From Sambucus nigra (lineage: Eukaryota; Streptophyta; Magnoliopsida; Dipsacales; Adoxaceae), in contig OX422209.1 in assembly GCA_949130495.1 (NCBI GenBank), positions 694,262,757 to 694,326,756 of the forward strand: DNA of 64,000 nt. The letters are read 5' to 3'. Shown here in pieces: positions 11,773 to 21,698 of this stretch; the stretch's first letter is position 1; each line of letters opens with the position of its first letter. The position numbers and the translations under genes were made by a program. The notes under the pieces are model-generated. The model was not told the DNA's origin. It saw only the letters and a list, made by a program, of their open reading frames with translations, and ran no database searches.

Positions 11773-13916
11773 TATTTTTCACAAAACAGGAAAAATAAAT
11801 GTTGTCGCCTTGAGAGAACGACATTAATGACAATATTGATGCTTAAGAAACCAAGTAGTTCAAGGGTCCACGGACTAAGTTACGGAATGGAAAGGTGTTA
11901 GGCACCCATCCCAACCTTTTAGTCTCTCATGGTAATGTGTTAATATTCTCATAATAAACTACATGATGTGTATTTTATGTGCACAATATAAATGGAGAAT
12001 GGAATCGCTCAACTCGTGTCATGAATAAAGACGGAGTGAGGTCATCTGTAGGAGTGTTCCCAATATAGTAATTCAAAGTGTAATGTAAGTATTTGTCGAT
12101 TCACAAGTCTTTATAGAAGAACGAATGCGTATATCGGACAACACACAAGCAAATAAGCATGTAAAATATATTAAGAATATATAATAAGAACAAGGCAACA
12201 AATGTGTATAATTGAGGACTCGAGTCTAGGGATTTACCTAAGACACCTACGTAGCCCAAGGGGCATCAAAGTCCACGTAGTTTGAAGAAAATATGGTTTT
12301 GGGGGGGGGGGGGGTAACCCATAAATCCAACCGATGACTATTCTTATATATGTATGTGTAAAAAAAGGTGTTTTAGTGTGAGAAAATGGGATGAGAATTC
12401 CCTATTTGGAATTCACAAGTAAACCCTCATTTTCTTATTTTTGGGTTTTTATGAAAATAAAGTATTTGCAAATACTAATAATAAAGGTTTGTAATTAAGG
12501 TATGTGATGTAATGAAATAAAATATTAAAGTGAAAATAAAGTGACTAATGCTAAAATAAGAGAATTTAAAATCAATGGTGGAGAGTTGGGCCTTCTATGA
12601 AGACTTGGAATGGATCTTGATCGTAGATGTGTTGATCTCATGATGAGATGATGGTGGTATGAGGATATGGGCGAGAATTTATGAAAAGGAGTATGAAAAG
12701 GATGAAGGGAATGTGGAAAAGGGGCTTTTTAAGAGGGGAACAACTCTAAATTCAAGAGAACGTTCTTTGAATTACTGAGAGGGATGTTCAGGGGTTATTT
12801 TCAAAGTGAGATAATGGCCTTTATTTATAGGTCCAAGGGGGTGCTCATCGATAGGGTTCTTGACATGCCTATAAGTAAAGAACCCCTGACACACTGCCGG
12901 TAAGTAGGGGGCCATTTGGCAGTATGAGGCAGGTTTTTTGGAAAAATGGTCGTAAAATATGAACTATAAGTCTGAATCGTGCCCAGGATAGACTTTTGGA
13001 AAAGGTAATCGGATCCCTTTAATAATCCATTAAGCCACTCAAGGGTTATGGAGTTGACCAAAGTCATATGGGGCTTGAAATCGCCCATTGAAATTTTCAG
13101 AGAAAAACGGATCATTCGTCCGAACTGTAAGGTTGATTTAAGCACATAATGAATATTTGGAAAGGATATTCCGGGTCTTTTAAGATTTCATTTTGTTTTG
13201 TTCAGTTTAGAGAGTTCAATAAGGTCCAACAGACCTCAAAAGAGTCCCGTGACAGTTCAGAGTAAAATGGTTTGTTCGTCCATATCGTAAGGATGATTTA
13301 TACATAAGATGGATCATTGGAAAGGGTATTAAGTGCCCTTAATAGATTCATTGAGATTCTTTCAAGATGAAGAGATCAACGGTGTCAAATGTGGTCCATA
13401 AGTGCTCGATGGCCTCTAGATTAGTTTTTGAAAAAAAGTATTGTTCATCCGAATTGTAAGGCCAATTTAAATAATGGGTAGATTGTTGGAAAGGGGATAA
13501 AGAGCCCTTCAACAATTCATGAGATTCTGCTCTGATAAGAAAGTTGACAGGGGTTAAATAAGGCTCAAGAGCGCTCGGTGGCCTCTAGATATGTTTTTTA
13601 ATAGTAAAAGGGACCGTTCGTTTGAACTATAAGGCCAATTCATGCATAAGGTGGACCTTTGGAAAGGGGTTTCAGAGACCTTTAAAGATTCATTGAACTT
13701 TCACTTAGATGAGAAAGTTGACTAGGATAAAATGGGGCTTTAGAGCACCCAGTGGCCTCTAGATCGATACTTGAAGTATAAACTAGGTTTTGCGATGAAC
13801 GAGTGGGTGCTAGGGACCTAAGGAGGTGCTTAGGCGGTTCTTGGATGGAGCATCTACAAAGAGACCCTCGATGGGAGAGATTGAAACAAGTCAATGCCAT
13901 CAAATTATAGACACCA
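11773..13916 (-). mobile_element. Ogre/Tat-type LTR, copy 2 (outer LTR of element C)
   Basis: It is homologous to 15739-17729. Shared features are the ggaaaggtgttaggcaccca block (11889), the CTACGT...ACGTAG hairpin (12247-12280), a TATA-like sequence on the minus strand (complement of ttatttatagg, 12821-12831), degenerate TGCC-N4-GGCA palindromes just beyond it (12842-12921), about four 160-173-bp repeats, and a right end in atagacacca. A G run of 15 bases at 12301-12315 is notable. Direction follows from the primer site of copy 3 and the TATA order. Confidence 0.75.
12950..13790 (-). repeat. ~160-173-bp tandem repeats in the U3 part of LTR copy 2
   Basis: The ttcgtc(c/t) core with following gtaag recurs at 13115, 13275, 13444 and 13617. 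Each unit also carries a tttggaaagg block and a block ending in gtggcctcta. The equivalent repeats in copy 3 lie at 16930-17560. Position upstream of the minus-strand TATA box suggests repeated upstream promoter elements. Confidence 0.65.
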
Positions 13917-15590
13917 CATTGACCTTAGGAGGGAGGATTTAAGGTCAATTATGTGGACCTAGAGGGTGAGGTTGATCATTTCTTAGGGTCGAGATCAGTT
14001 TGGAGATAAGGATGATAGGTTTAATGGGTTGAGGTCAGTTATAAGGATATAAGTGATGAGGATGATCGATTCAGTGGGTCGAAGGTGTGATGAGATTGGT
14101 TCTAAAGGGTTAGGGTGCCAAATTTAGAGGGTCGAGGTCAATTTTACAGACTTAGAGTGATGTTGGGGATGATTGTGAGCTAAGGTCAATTGTGAGAACC
14201 TAAAGTTATGGTGACCAATTATGCGGCTTAAATATAAGGATCTAAAGTTGTAGCAACTAATTCTGAAGGCCGAGGTAAATTCTAAGGACCTAAAATTATG
14301 ACGACCAATTCTACGGGTCGAGGTCAATTCTGAGGACCTAAAGTTGTGACGGCCAATTCTACGGGCTGAGGTCAATTCTAAAGACCTTAAGTTGTGATGA
14401 CCATTTCTGAGGGCTGAGATAAATTCTGAGTACCTTAAGTTCTGATAATAAATTTTGAGGGTCGAGGTTAATTCTAAGGACCTAAAGTTGTGATGCACAA
14501 ATCTGATGGTCAAGTTAATTATGAGGACCTTCTGTTGTAATGACCAATTCTGAGGGTCGAGGTCAATTATAAGGACCTTAAGTTGTGACGAACAATTATA
14601 AGGGTGGAGATCGATTTTGAGGACCTAATGTTGTGATGACCAATTCTGTGGGCCGAAGTTAATTCTGAGGACCTTAAGTTGTGATGAAAAATTCTAAGGG
14701 CCGAGGTCAATTATGACGACCTTAAGTTATGATGACCAATTTTAAGGGACGAAGTTAATGATGAGGAACTTAAGTTATGACGACTAATTCTAAGGGCCGA
14801 GGTCAATTCTGAGGACCTAAAGTTATGACGACCTTATTTTAAAGACGAGGTTAATTTTGAGGACCTTAAGTTGTGACGATTAATTCTGAGGGTCAAGGTC
14901 AATTGTAAGGACCTTAAGTTGTGACAAATAATTCTACAGGTTGTGGCAAATTATGAGAGGCTAAAATTGTGATGACAAATTCTGAGGGTTGGAGTCAATT
15001 CTGAGGACCTAAAGTTATGACGAACAATTCTAAGGATCAAGGTAAATTTTTAGGACCTAAAGTTGTGGTGACCAATTCTGAGGGACGAGGTCAATTCTGC
15101 GGACCTAAAGTTATAACAACCAATTCTGAGGCCTGAGGTCATCTTTGAGGACCTAAAGTTATAATGACCAATTTTGAGGGCCAAGGTCAATTCTACCTAA
15201 AGTTGTGATGACCATTTCTACGGGTCGAGTTCAATTCTGAGGACCTAAAGTTATGATGACCAATTCTGAGGTCCGAGGTAAATTCTATGGACCTTAAGTT
15301 ATAAGACCAATTCTTAGGACTGAGGTTAAATTTTAGGACCTAGAGTTGTGACGACCAATTCCAAGGGTTGAGGTCAATTATGAGGACTTAAAGTTGTGAC
15401 GAACAAGTCAAAGGCCTGAGATCAATTCTGAGGATTTTAATTTGTGATGAACAATTATGGGGGCCGAGGTCAATTTTGAGGACCTTGGGTTGAGATGACC
15501 AATTCTAAGGGGTGAGGTCAATTTTGAGAACCTTGATTTATAATGACCAATTCTGAGGGGGGACGATGTCAATTATGAGGACCTTAATTT
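13917..15590. repeat. 48-bp tandem array (about 34 copies)
   Basis: The unit reads approximately gaggtcaattctgaggacc, then taaagttgtgacgaccaatt, then ctgagggcc. Period 48 was counted directly, for example from 14703 to 14751. Copies differ at many sites, and the first 200 bp are more degenerate. Some units are shortened; one near 15181-15230 lacks gagg. Because 48 is divisible by three, the minus strand stays open for 129 codons at 14124-14513; that ORF is a by-product. The array lies between the primer side of element C and LTR copy 2, the usual location of hypervariable repeats in Ogre/Tat elements. Confidence 0.9.
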
Positions 15591-15738
15591 GTGGTTCGGG
15601 GAATATCACTCCTAGGGAAATTTGGGTTATCTTGGGGGTGTAGGTGCACTTGTGGTTCTGTGGCCATCCCCGATCCTCGTCCGTGGGGGGCGTCGTTTGA
15701 GATGACGTGTAAAAATGTAGAGACATTTAGAGTCGCCA
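15591..15738 (-). other. Primer-binding site and leader of Ogre-like element C
   Basis: On the minus strand TGGCGACTCT (15738-15729) follows the LTR, matching the tRNA-Arg type primer site reported for Ogre elements. Then comes a leader rich in C (cgacgccccccacgg) down to the edge of the 48-bp array. The gag-pol region that should follow is absent. This site shows that LTR copy 3 acts as the 5' LTR of element C. Confidence 0.65.
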
Positions 15739-16835
15739 GTCTATTTTACTCAAAAAAGAAAAAAGAAAAAGGGGGAGCCGTCCCGAAGGACGGCATCCGA
15801 AGACATATTGGTGCATATGAAACAAAAATGATTCGAGAAGGGTTCAGAGGCTTGGTTTGGGAAGTTGTTAGGCACCCATTCCGCCCTTTCGGTCTCTCAT
15901 GGATATTTGTTATTTTCCTTTATTTTTCCCCGTGATATGTGTGCATGTGCATATATATAGTGGATATAGGAATCCTCGACTTGTATGATGGGGGAGATAA
16001 AGCGAGTCATCCGTAGGAAGGTATAAAAATAATATTAGAAAATAAGATTTATGCGATTACCCTTACGTTGATCGTTATAATGGAACGATAACGCATATGG
16101 AGTAATACGTCACTAAGAACAAGTATATAGAATATAGGGAAATTGGATTTAGAGGAGATAGAAAATGAGAGAAAAAGTGAGAAAAGGGACTCGAGTCTCG
16201 GGTTTTACCCCGAGACGCCTACATAGCCTATAAAGGCATCAAAGTCCATGTAGTTCGCATACAAAATGAGGGGTGGGATTTATCCCCTAAATCCAAATGG
16301 GGGATCTCTTATTTGTGAGTGTGTGTGTGTGTGTGTAGAAAAAGTGTTTTTTAGTTGTAAGAAAAGTGTGAGAAAAGTATGAAAATCCCTATTTGGAATT
16401 TATGAGCAAACCCTGTTTCTCTTGTTTTTTGGATTTTTTTATTTATATGAAAATAAGAGATGTGCAATAATACTAAATAAAAAAGTATATTAGGATGTGT
16501 GAAATGAGATAATAAAAGTGCTAAATAATAAAACAAGTTATTGCGAATTTAAGAGAATTTAAAGAGAAAGGTGAGAAAGTTGGACCTTCTTGAAGATCTT
16601 GATCTTGACCTTGAATGTTGGAGAGCAGACCTTGAACTTAGATGATGATGGAGAGTGGCTAATTCACCAAGTTTGATGAAAAGGATGATGAAAAGTGGAA
16701 GTTAGAAAGTGATTTTGATGTTGAAATTGCGTTGCCTTCAAGAGAGGTTTTTAGGATTCGCTGAGAGCGATTTGTATCAGATCTGGGCTCTCCTTGAAAA
16801 TTCGATGAAGGCCTCCTTGTATAGGCCCAGGGCAC

Positions 16836-16895
16836 TGCCGATCGGCATAGACCTAGTCCTGCCGATAGGCAGGGTCTGGAACCTGCCATTTGGCA
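16836..16895 (-). promoter_or_regulatory. Three 24-bp-phased palindromes at the LTR promoter
   Basis: TGCCGATCGGCA (16836-16847), TGCCGATAGGCA (16860-16871) and TGCCATTTGGCA (16884-16895) all fit TGCC-N4-GGCA, and they start exactly 24 bp apart. A minus-strand TATA-like TATACAAG lies 12 bp beyond the first one. The layout suggests binding sites for a dimeric protein just upstream of the LTR promoter. The binding protein is unknown. Confidence 0.6.
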
Positions 16896-16929
16896 GTGTA
16901 TTTTAGGCCCTTTCAAAAAATTCACTGCT

Positions 16930-17560
16930 GAGGGCAAACCATTGGTCAGAATCGTGCACGGGATGGAGAGTTGGAAAGGTAATTCAAAGATCTTTGGAAT
17001 TCCTTTGGATCGCTCCAGAGTTAGGGAGTTGACTTTGGGTCAAATATGGCTCAGAAGCGTTTGTCGGTCCATTGGACGAGGAATTGTTCAGATGCAAACG
17101 GATCGTTCGTCCGTATGGTAAGTCCGAATCATGCACGGGGCGGACCGTTGAAAAGGTTAGGAGATGTAATTCGAATTACAAAGAGTTTGACATGGTTTGG
17201 GGAGTTGACTTTCGTCAACCGATCCCTGGAAGCATTCGGTGACCTCTTGGAGTCAAACGGATCATTCGTCCGCTTGGTAAGTCAGAATAGTGCACGAGAT
17301 GGACCGTTGGAAAGGGGTTTCAGTGTTCTTCAAAGATTCATTCAGCCTCGGTCGAGCTGAAGAGTTGACTTAGGTCAAACAGAGCCGAGGAGCGCCCGGT
17401 GGCCTCTTAGTCAAGTTTCAGACGCAAACGGATCGTTCTTCCACATGGTAAGTTGGAATCGTACATGGGATGGACCGTTGGAAAGGGGATTGAGTGCCCT
17501 TTAAAGATTCATTCAGCCTTGGTCGAGCTGAAGAGTTTTAATTTTTGGTCAAACGGAGCC
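16930..17560 (-). repeat. ~165-bp tandem repeats in the U3 part of LTR copy 3
   Basis: The ttcgtc/ttcttc core within cggatcgttcgtcc recurs at 17106, 17275 and 17436, with a partial first unit starting near 16941 (agaatcgtgcacgggatgga). Each unit includes a tggaccgttggaaagg block. They match the repeats in LTR copy 2. The ORFs at 17046-17360 and 17453-17677 run across them and are not genes. Confidence 0.7.
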
Positions 17561-17729
17561 TGGGAGTGCCCGATGGCTTCTAGGTTGGTACTCGGGGTAC
17601 GACCTGGGTTTGTAGTGATGAAGGGAGGTACTAGGGACCTAAGGATATTTAGGGGGGACAGAATGGGGTGTTTATAGAGACCCTCGATGGGTGAGTTTAG
17701 AACAAATGATAGCCATCAAATAGACACCA

Positions 17730-18920
17730 TATGATGCTTTTGAGGGAGTATGACCGGTTCAGAGAGTCGAGGCCGATTCTGAGGACCTAAGGGGTGTGCT
17801 GGGAATGGAATGATGATCAACGATTTAGGTCATTTCTGAGGACCTGAAGTGGTGCTAGGGGATGAACAATTTTGCGGGTCAAAGCCAATTCTATGGGCCT
17901 AAGTGATGAGGGTGACCGATTCTGCGGGTCAAAGACAATTCTATCGGCTTAAGGTGAAGATCTAATAACCAAGGTCAATACTGATCTAAGAGTGGTGACG
18001 ATCGAGGACCAAGGTTAATTCTGACCTAACTCAGGTGACGATCCAAGATCGAGGTCAATTCTGACCTAACTCAGGTGACGATCCAAGACCGAGGTCAATT
18101 CTGACCTAAGAGTGGTGACGACCGAGGATCGAGATCAATTCTGACCTAACTCAGGTGACGATCTAAGACCGAGGTCAATTTTGACCTAAAAGTGGTGATG
18201 ATCGAGGATCGAGGTCAATTATGATCTAACTTAGGTGACGATCTAAGACCGAGGTCAATTATGACCTAAGAGTGGTGATGACCGAGGACCGAGGTCAATT
18301 CTGACCTAACTCAGGTGATGATCTAAGACCGAGGTCAATTCTGACCTAAGAGTGGTGACGATCGAGGACCAAGGTCAATTCTGACCTAACTCAGGTGATG
18401 ATCTAAGATCGAGGTCAATTCTGACCTAACTCAGGTGACGATCCAAGACCGAGGTCAATTTTTACCTAAGAGTGGTGACGACCGAGGACCGAGGTCAATT
18501 ATGACCTAACTCAGGTGACGATCCAAGACCGAAGTCAATTATTACCTAAGAGTGGTGATGACCGAGGACCGAGGTCAATTCTGACCTAACTCAGGTGACG
18601 ATCCAAGACCGAGGTCAATTCTGACCTAAGAGTGGTGATGATTGAGGACCGAGGTCAATTCTGACCAAACTCAGGTGACGATCCAAGACCGAGGTCAATT
18701 CTGACCTAAGAGTGGTGACGACCGAGGATCGAGGTCAATTCTGACCTAACTCAGGTGACGATCCAAGACTGAGGTCAATTCTGACCTAAGAGTGGTGATG
18801 ACCGAGGATCGAGGTCAATTCTGACCTAACTCAGGTGACTATCCAAGACCAAAGTCAATTTTGACCTAAGAGTGGTGATGACCGAGGTCCGAGGATAATT
18901 ATGACCTAACTCAGGTGACG
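17730..18920. repeat. 40-bp tandem array with alternating A/B units (80-bp higher-order repeat)
   Basis: From 17981 to 18920 there are 23 full units and a partial one. Type B reads ctgacctaagagtggtgacg and type A ctgacctaactcaggtgacg, each followed by a 20-bp half ending gaggtcaatt. They alternate except for two A-A neighbours starting at 18021/18061 and 18381/18421. 17730-17980 holds more degenerate related sequence. The unit resembles the 48-bp unit at 13917-15590 with 3 bp and 5 bp missing, so both arrays share an ancestor. The array sits between the mobile-domain gene promoter and the LTR of element B. Confidence 0.93.
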
Positions 18921-19084
18921 ATTCACTTGGTTTTTGAGGATTTAGCTGGGAAAAAGGGGTTCCTCTTGAGGGAATGCATAATTTTCTTGGTGAAAATCTT
19001 CTAAATCCTTCTTGGGATTTTTAGGAATTTTTTGAGGATTTTTAGGGACTTTCTGGTATTTTTTGGGAATTTCTGTACAAAATT

Positions 19085-19324
19085 TAAGGGGGTGCCGATT
19101 GGCATGGTATGAGAGGTGCCATTCGACACTGGCACAAACTTTTAGTCTACCTCGGGAAGGTAAGGAGTCAGTGCCGATCGGTATGGTTGGGGGAAGTGCC
19201 GATTGGCATGAAACTTGGCCTCCTATATAAAGGGGGTGAATCCCTTCATTCTTTCATAACTTCTTTGCTTTCTCTCTTTCTGCGATTTCTCTGCAAATTG
19301 TTCTAGCATTCTGATCATCAAGAA
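19085..19324 (+). promoter_or_regulatory. Promoter of the mobile-domain antisense gene, with palindromes
   Basis: Palindromes of the TGCC-N4-GGCA form occur at 19093-19104 (TGCCGATTGGCA), 19117-19128 (TGCCATTCGACA, one base off), 19172-19183 (TGCCGATCGGTA, one base off) and 19197-19208 (TGCCGATTGGCA). Steps are 24, 55 and 25 bp. TATATAAA at 19224-19231 lies 15 bp after the last one. A pyrimidine-rich leader (about 19240-19300) leads to the ATG at 19325. This is the best-looking plant promoter in the window. Confidence 0.7.
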
Positions 19325-20829
19325 ATGGCCTCTTTTGTGAGCACTGTAGTCCACAGGGAGTGGTTGACCATTGATGACTGGGCGAATGTGGATTGGAGGG
19401 CCAGGGCACCTCTTGCTTTGGGGAGTGAGAACTCCTTTGATGCGTTTGAGCCTGTTGCTGATGAGCGAACTTTACTGCGGGAGCAATCGCGTCATCGCTC
19501 TTCGAGAGTGAATCCCGACGGTTATGTAAGTAACCCGACCTTTGTCATTCCTTTCTTTTTTGGTGATTTTTCTTTCTTTCTTGACTTCTGATGAGATTTT
19601 TCCTTTTTTTCAGTCTGATATTTCTTTGAAGAACATGCGTGCCCGCGGGACGACGGGGCTCAGGGATGTCTGGGTGCATCTTTCACCTGTGGTGCGTTGG
19701 GTGGTATCATCAGCGGGTTTTGGGAGGTTGGTGTAATACCTCGTATTTCTGAATATTCCAAATATTCTATTTAATTAAATTGGAGAATTAAATTAGAAAA
19801 TACGGCTTAATTTAAATTACGTAAGAGTAGTAATTTATAGAGTTTTATTTAAAATTGTAATTTTGGAATATTAATCGAGAGATAGATACCGGTTTATATT
19901 GCCTCATTATATTTACTTAGTGCGAGTGGTAAATAGTTACTTAACGCGTGTAGACCGTGTTGGGGTGAGAATGAGTAATATTTTTTAAGTGACTCAAATA
20001 ATAATTTAGAGGTCACAGATGAGTCCGGAAGGGTCAAATTAGTCAAAATAGTATACCCAGGGGTACTAGTTGAGTTCCGGGGTAATTTTGGACTAAACCG
20101 AGATCGTTCGGGGGCGTTTTGGTCTTTTAACATGAGAGGGTATGGAGACCTACGAAATTGAGAGCTCTATATTAGCCGTATGATAGAGGGGTTAGGGTTA
20201 GAAAACCCATGAAAATGCACCATAGCCATTAGAGATAAGAGAGAAACCATTCTCAAGGCAAAAAGAAGAATTGGGAAGGATTCAAAGGAGATTTTCACTA
20301 TCAACTTTTTGGGGAAGAAGGATTGAAGGATGAAGATCATCAATCATCAACAACAACCACGAAATCAGACCCTACTAATCATAAGGCAAGTTGTTTATTG
20401 CAAAAATTATAAAGTTATAATACCCACGTTTAGGGTTTTTGAATAAGTCTTGTTTAAATCAATATCTTGATAGGAGAATAATGGTAGTTATACATGTTGG
20501 GATGAGAATCACATGTAGAATGATTTAACATATGTAGAGGATAAATATTCATATTAGACTTGATGATTTTTCGTAATAAAATCTAGATTTTGAATGATAA
20601 TATGGGAAGAACACCATAACTAGGGTTTCAAGAAATCCTGGTTTTAATTCATTATTTCTTTAAAGGAATTGGAGTTTGTGATGTATTTGACACGTTAGAA
20701 ATTGTCCTAGTATACGTGAAAACATATTAGGATCATTGGGTCGAAGTTTGGTGGACTATAATGGAGTTTGAAGATTTGTTAATGGAGGAAAATCTTAACG
20801 AAGAAGATGAACTGCGTCTGTCCCTGTTT

Positions 20830-20913
20830 GATCGATCGATCGATCTCGAACTATCGATCAATCTCGAACTATCGATCGATATCGATCGATCGAACCCAGC
20901 AGTCGATCGATCA
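20830..20913. repeat. Cluster of ATCGATCGAT palindromes in the solo LTR
   Basis: Within 84 bp, cgatcgat-type palindromes occur at least five times, separated by a repeated tcgaactatcgatc spacer. The stretch is self-complementary over several registers. The function is unknown; it could be a short tandem expansion or a protein-binding array. Confidence 0.7.
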
Positions 20914-21330
20914 ACGCAAGCTGTTTTTTTCCCGAATTTTTCGTGTTTAAGTCTCCGTTGATTTTTGGGAATGAATGAGTATCCTAGGGTTTATAATATA
21001 CTTATATGGGAGTGAGAATAAGACCAGTAGGTATATTGTTGAGGTCCGATAAGGCCATTGGGTGTAGGGCTTGGATTACGGACCGACGAGAATAATCCGA
21101 TTTAGTAGAGTATCGGGGACTTCGGAAATTGAGTTACGAGGCGAAGTAAATTCAATTTAAGTAATAGACCAGTAGGGTAAGCGATAACTACTGAAATTAT
21201 ATGTAAGGGGTAACTAGGACCCTTAGAGTTATGTGAATACTCAAATAAATGCGATTAATGAGATAAATCGTAAAGCGAATGTTGTACGACAAATATATGA
21301 GATTAAAATATTACGTACGTATATAGTTAA

Positions 21331-21698
21331 TAGGTCGGGCATATACCTACTGAATTATGTGATCTTTTAGGTCGAGAGATTTATACCTAAATTAATTATG
21401 TTAGGGTCGATGAGACATTCCGAACTAACATAAAGTTATTATATGTTTGGGGTCGATGAGAAATGCCGAACCAAACCTTGAACTGGTGTCGCGATGAAAG
21501 AGTCCCGAACCAGAATATGTGTATATATATATTTTTAAAATAGTTGGGGTCGATGGATAATTCCGAACCAACTCTCACTTGGGGTCGATGAATCATTCCG
21601 AACCAAGAGATATTTATTTGTGTATATAAATAATTGGGGTCGATGTATCATTCCGAACCAATTCTTACCTTGGGGTCGATGAATCATTCCGAACCAAG
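21331..21698. repeat. Series of short hairpins with a constant loop core and varying matched stems
   Basis: A core of the form ggtcgatgaNNNattccgaa recurs, each time enclosed by a different but matching stem: TGTTAG/CTAACA (21399-21430), GTTTGG/CCAAAC (21445-21476), CTGG/CCAG (21483-21513), AGTTGG/CCAACT (21542-21573), CTTGG/CCAAG (21578-21607), AATTGG/CCAATT (21632-21663), CTTGG/CCAAG (21669-21698). Relatives with other loops are TAGGT/ACCTA (21331-21349) and TTAGGT/ACCTAA (21367-21390). Matching changes on both sides suggest that structure is kept rather than sequence. Confidence 0.8.

Larger units (their letters stand above)
15739..17729 (-). mobile_element. Ogre/Tat-type LTR, copy 3, shared by elements B and C
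   Basis: About 2 kb, with TG...CA-type ends (right end atagacacca, which reads TGGTGTCTAT on the minus strand). From the promoter side on the minus strand it has four ~165-bp repeats, three perfect TGCC-N4-GGCA palindromes (16895-16836), a TATA-like TATACAAG (16823-16816), the CTACAT...ATGTAG hairpin (16253-16219), the conserved gggtgcctaacaacttcc block near 15860, and then the primer site of element C. On its right is the 40-bp array and the antisense genes of element B, so it is also B's 3' LTR. The two neighbouring elements share this single LTR. Confidence 0.7.

Noticed and set aside
14124..14513. A 129-codon ORF with a repeated HNFRSLELTS pattern that looks like a repeat protein
   Set aside because: It is the minus-strand reading of the 48-bp array; 48 is divisible by three, so the frame stays open by arithmetic.
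17668..17684. TATA box (complement of tttatagagacc) as the LTR promoter
   Set aside because: It would leave a U3 of only about 50 bp and is not kept in copy 2; the TATA next to the palindromes is conserved in position.
17981..18920. CRISPR-like regular array
   Set aside because: There are no unique spacers; the whole 40-bp unit is repeated, the DNA is plant, and no cas gene is present.
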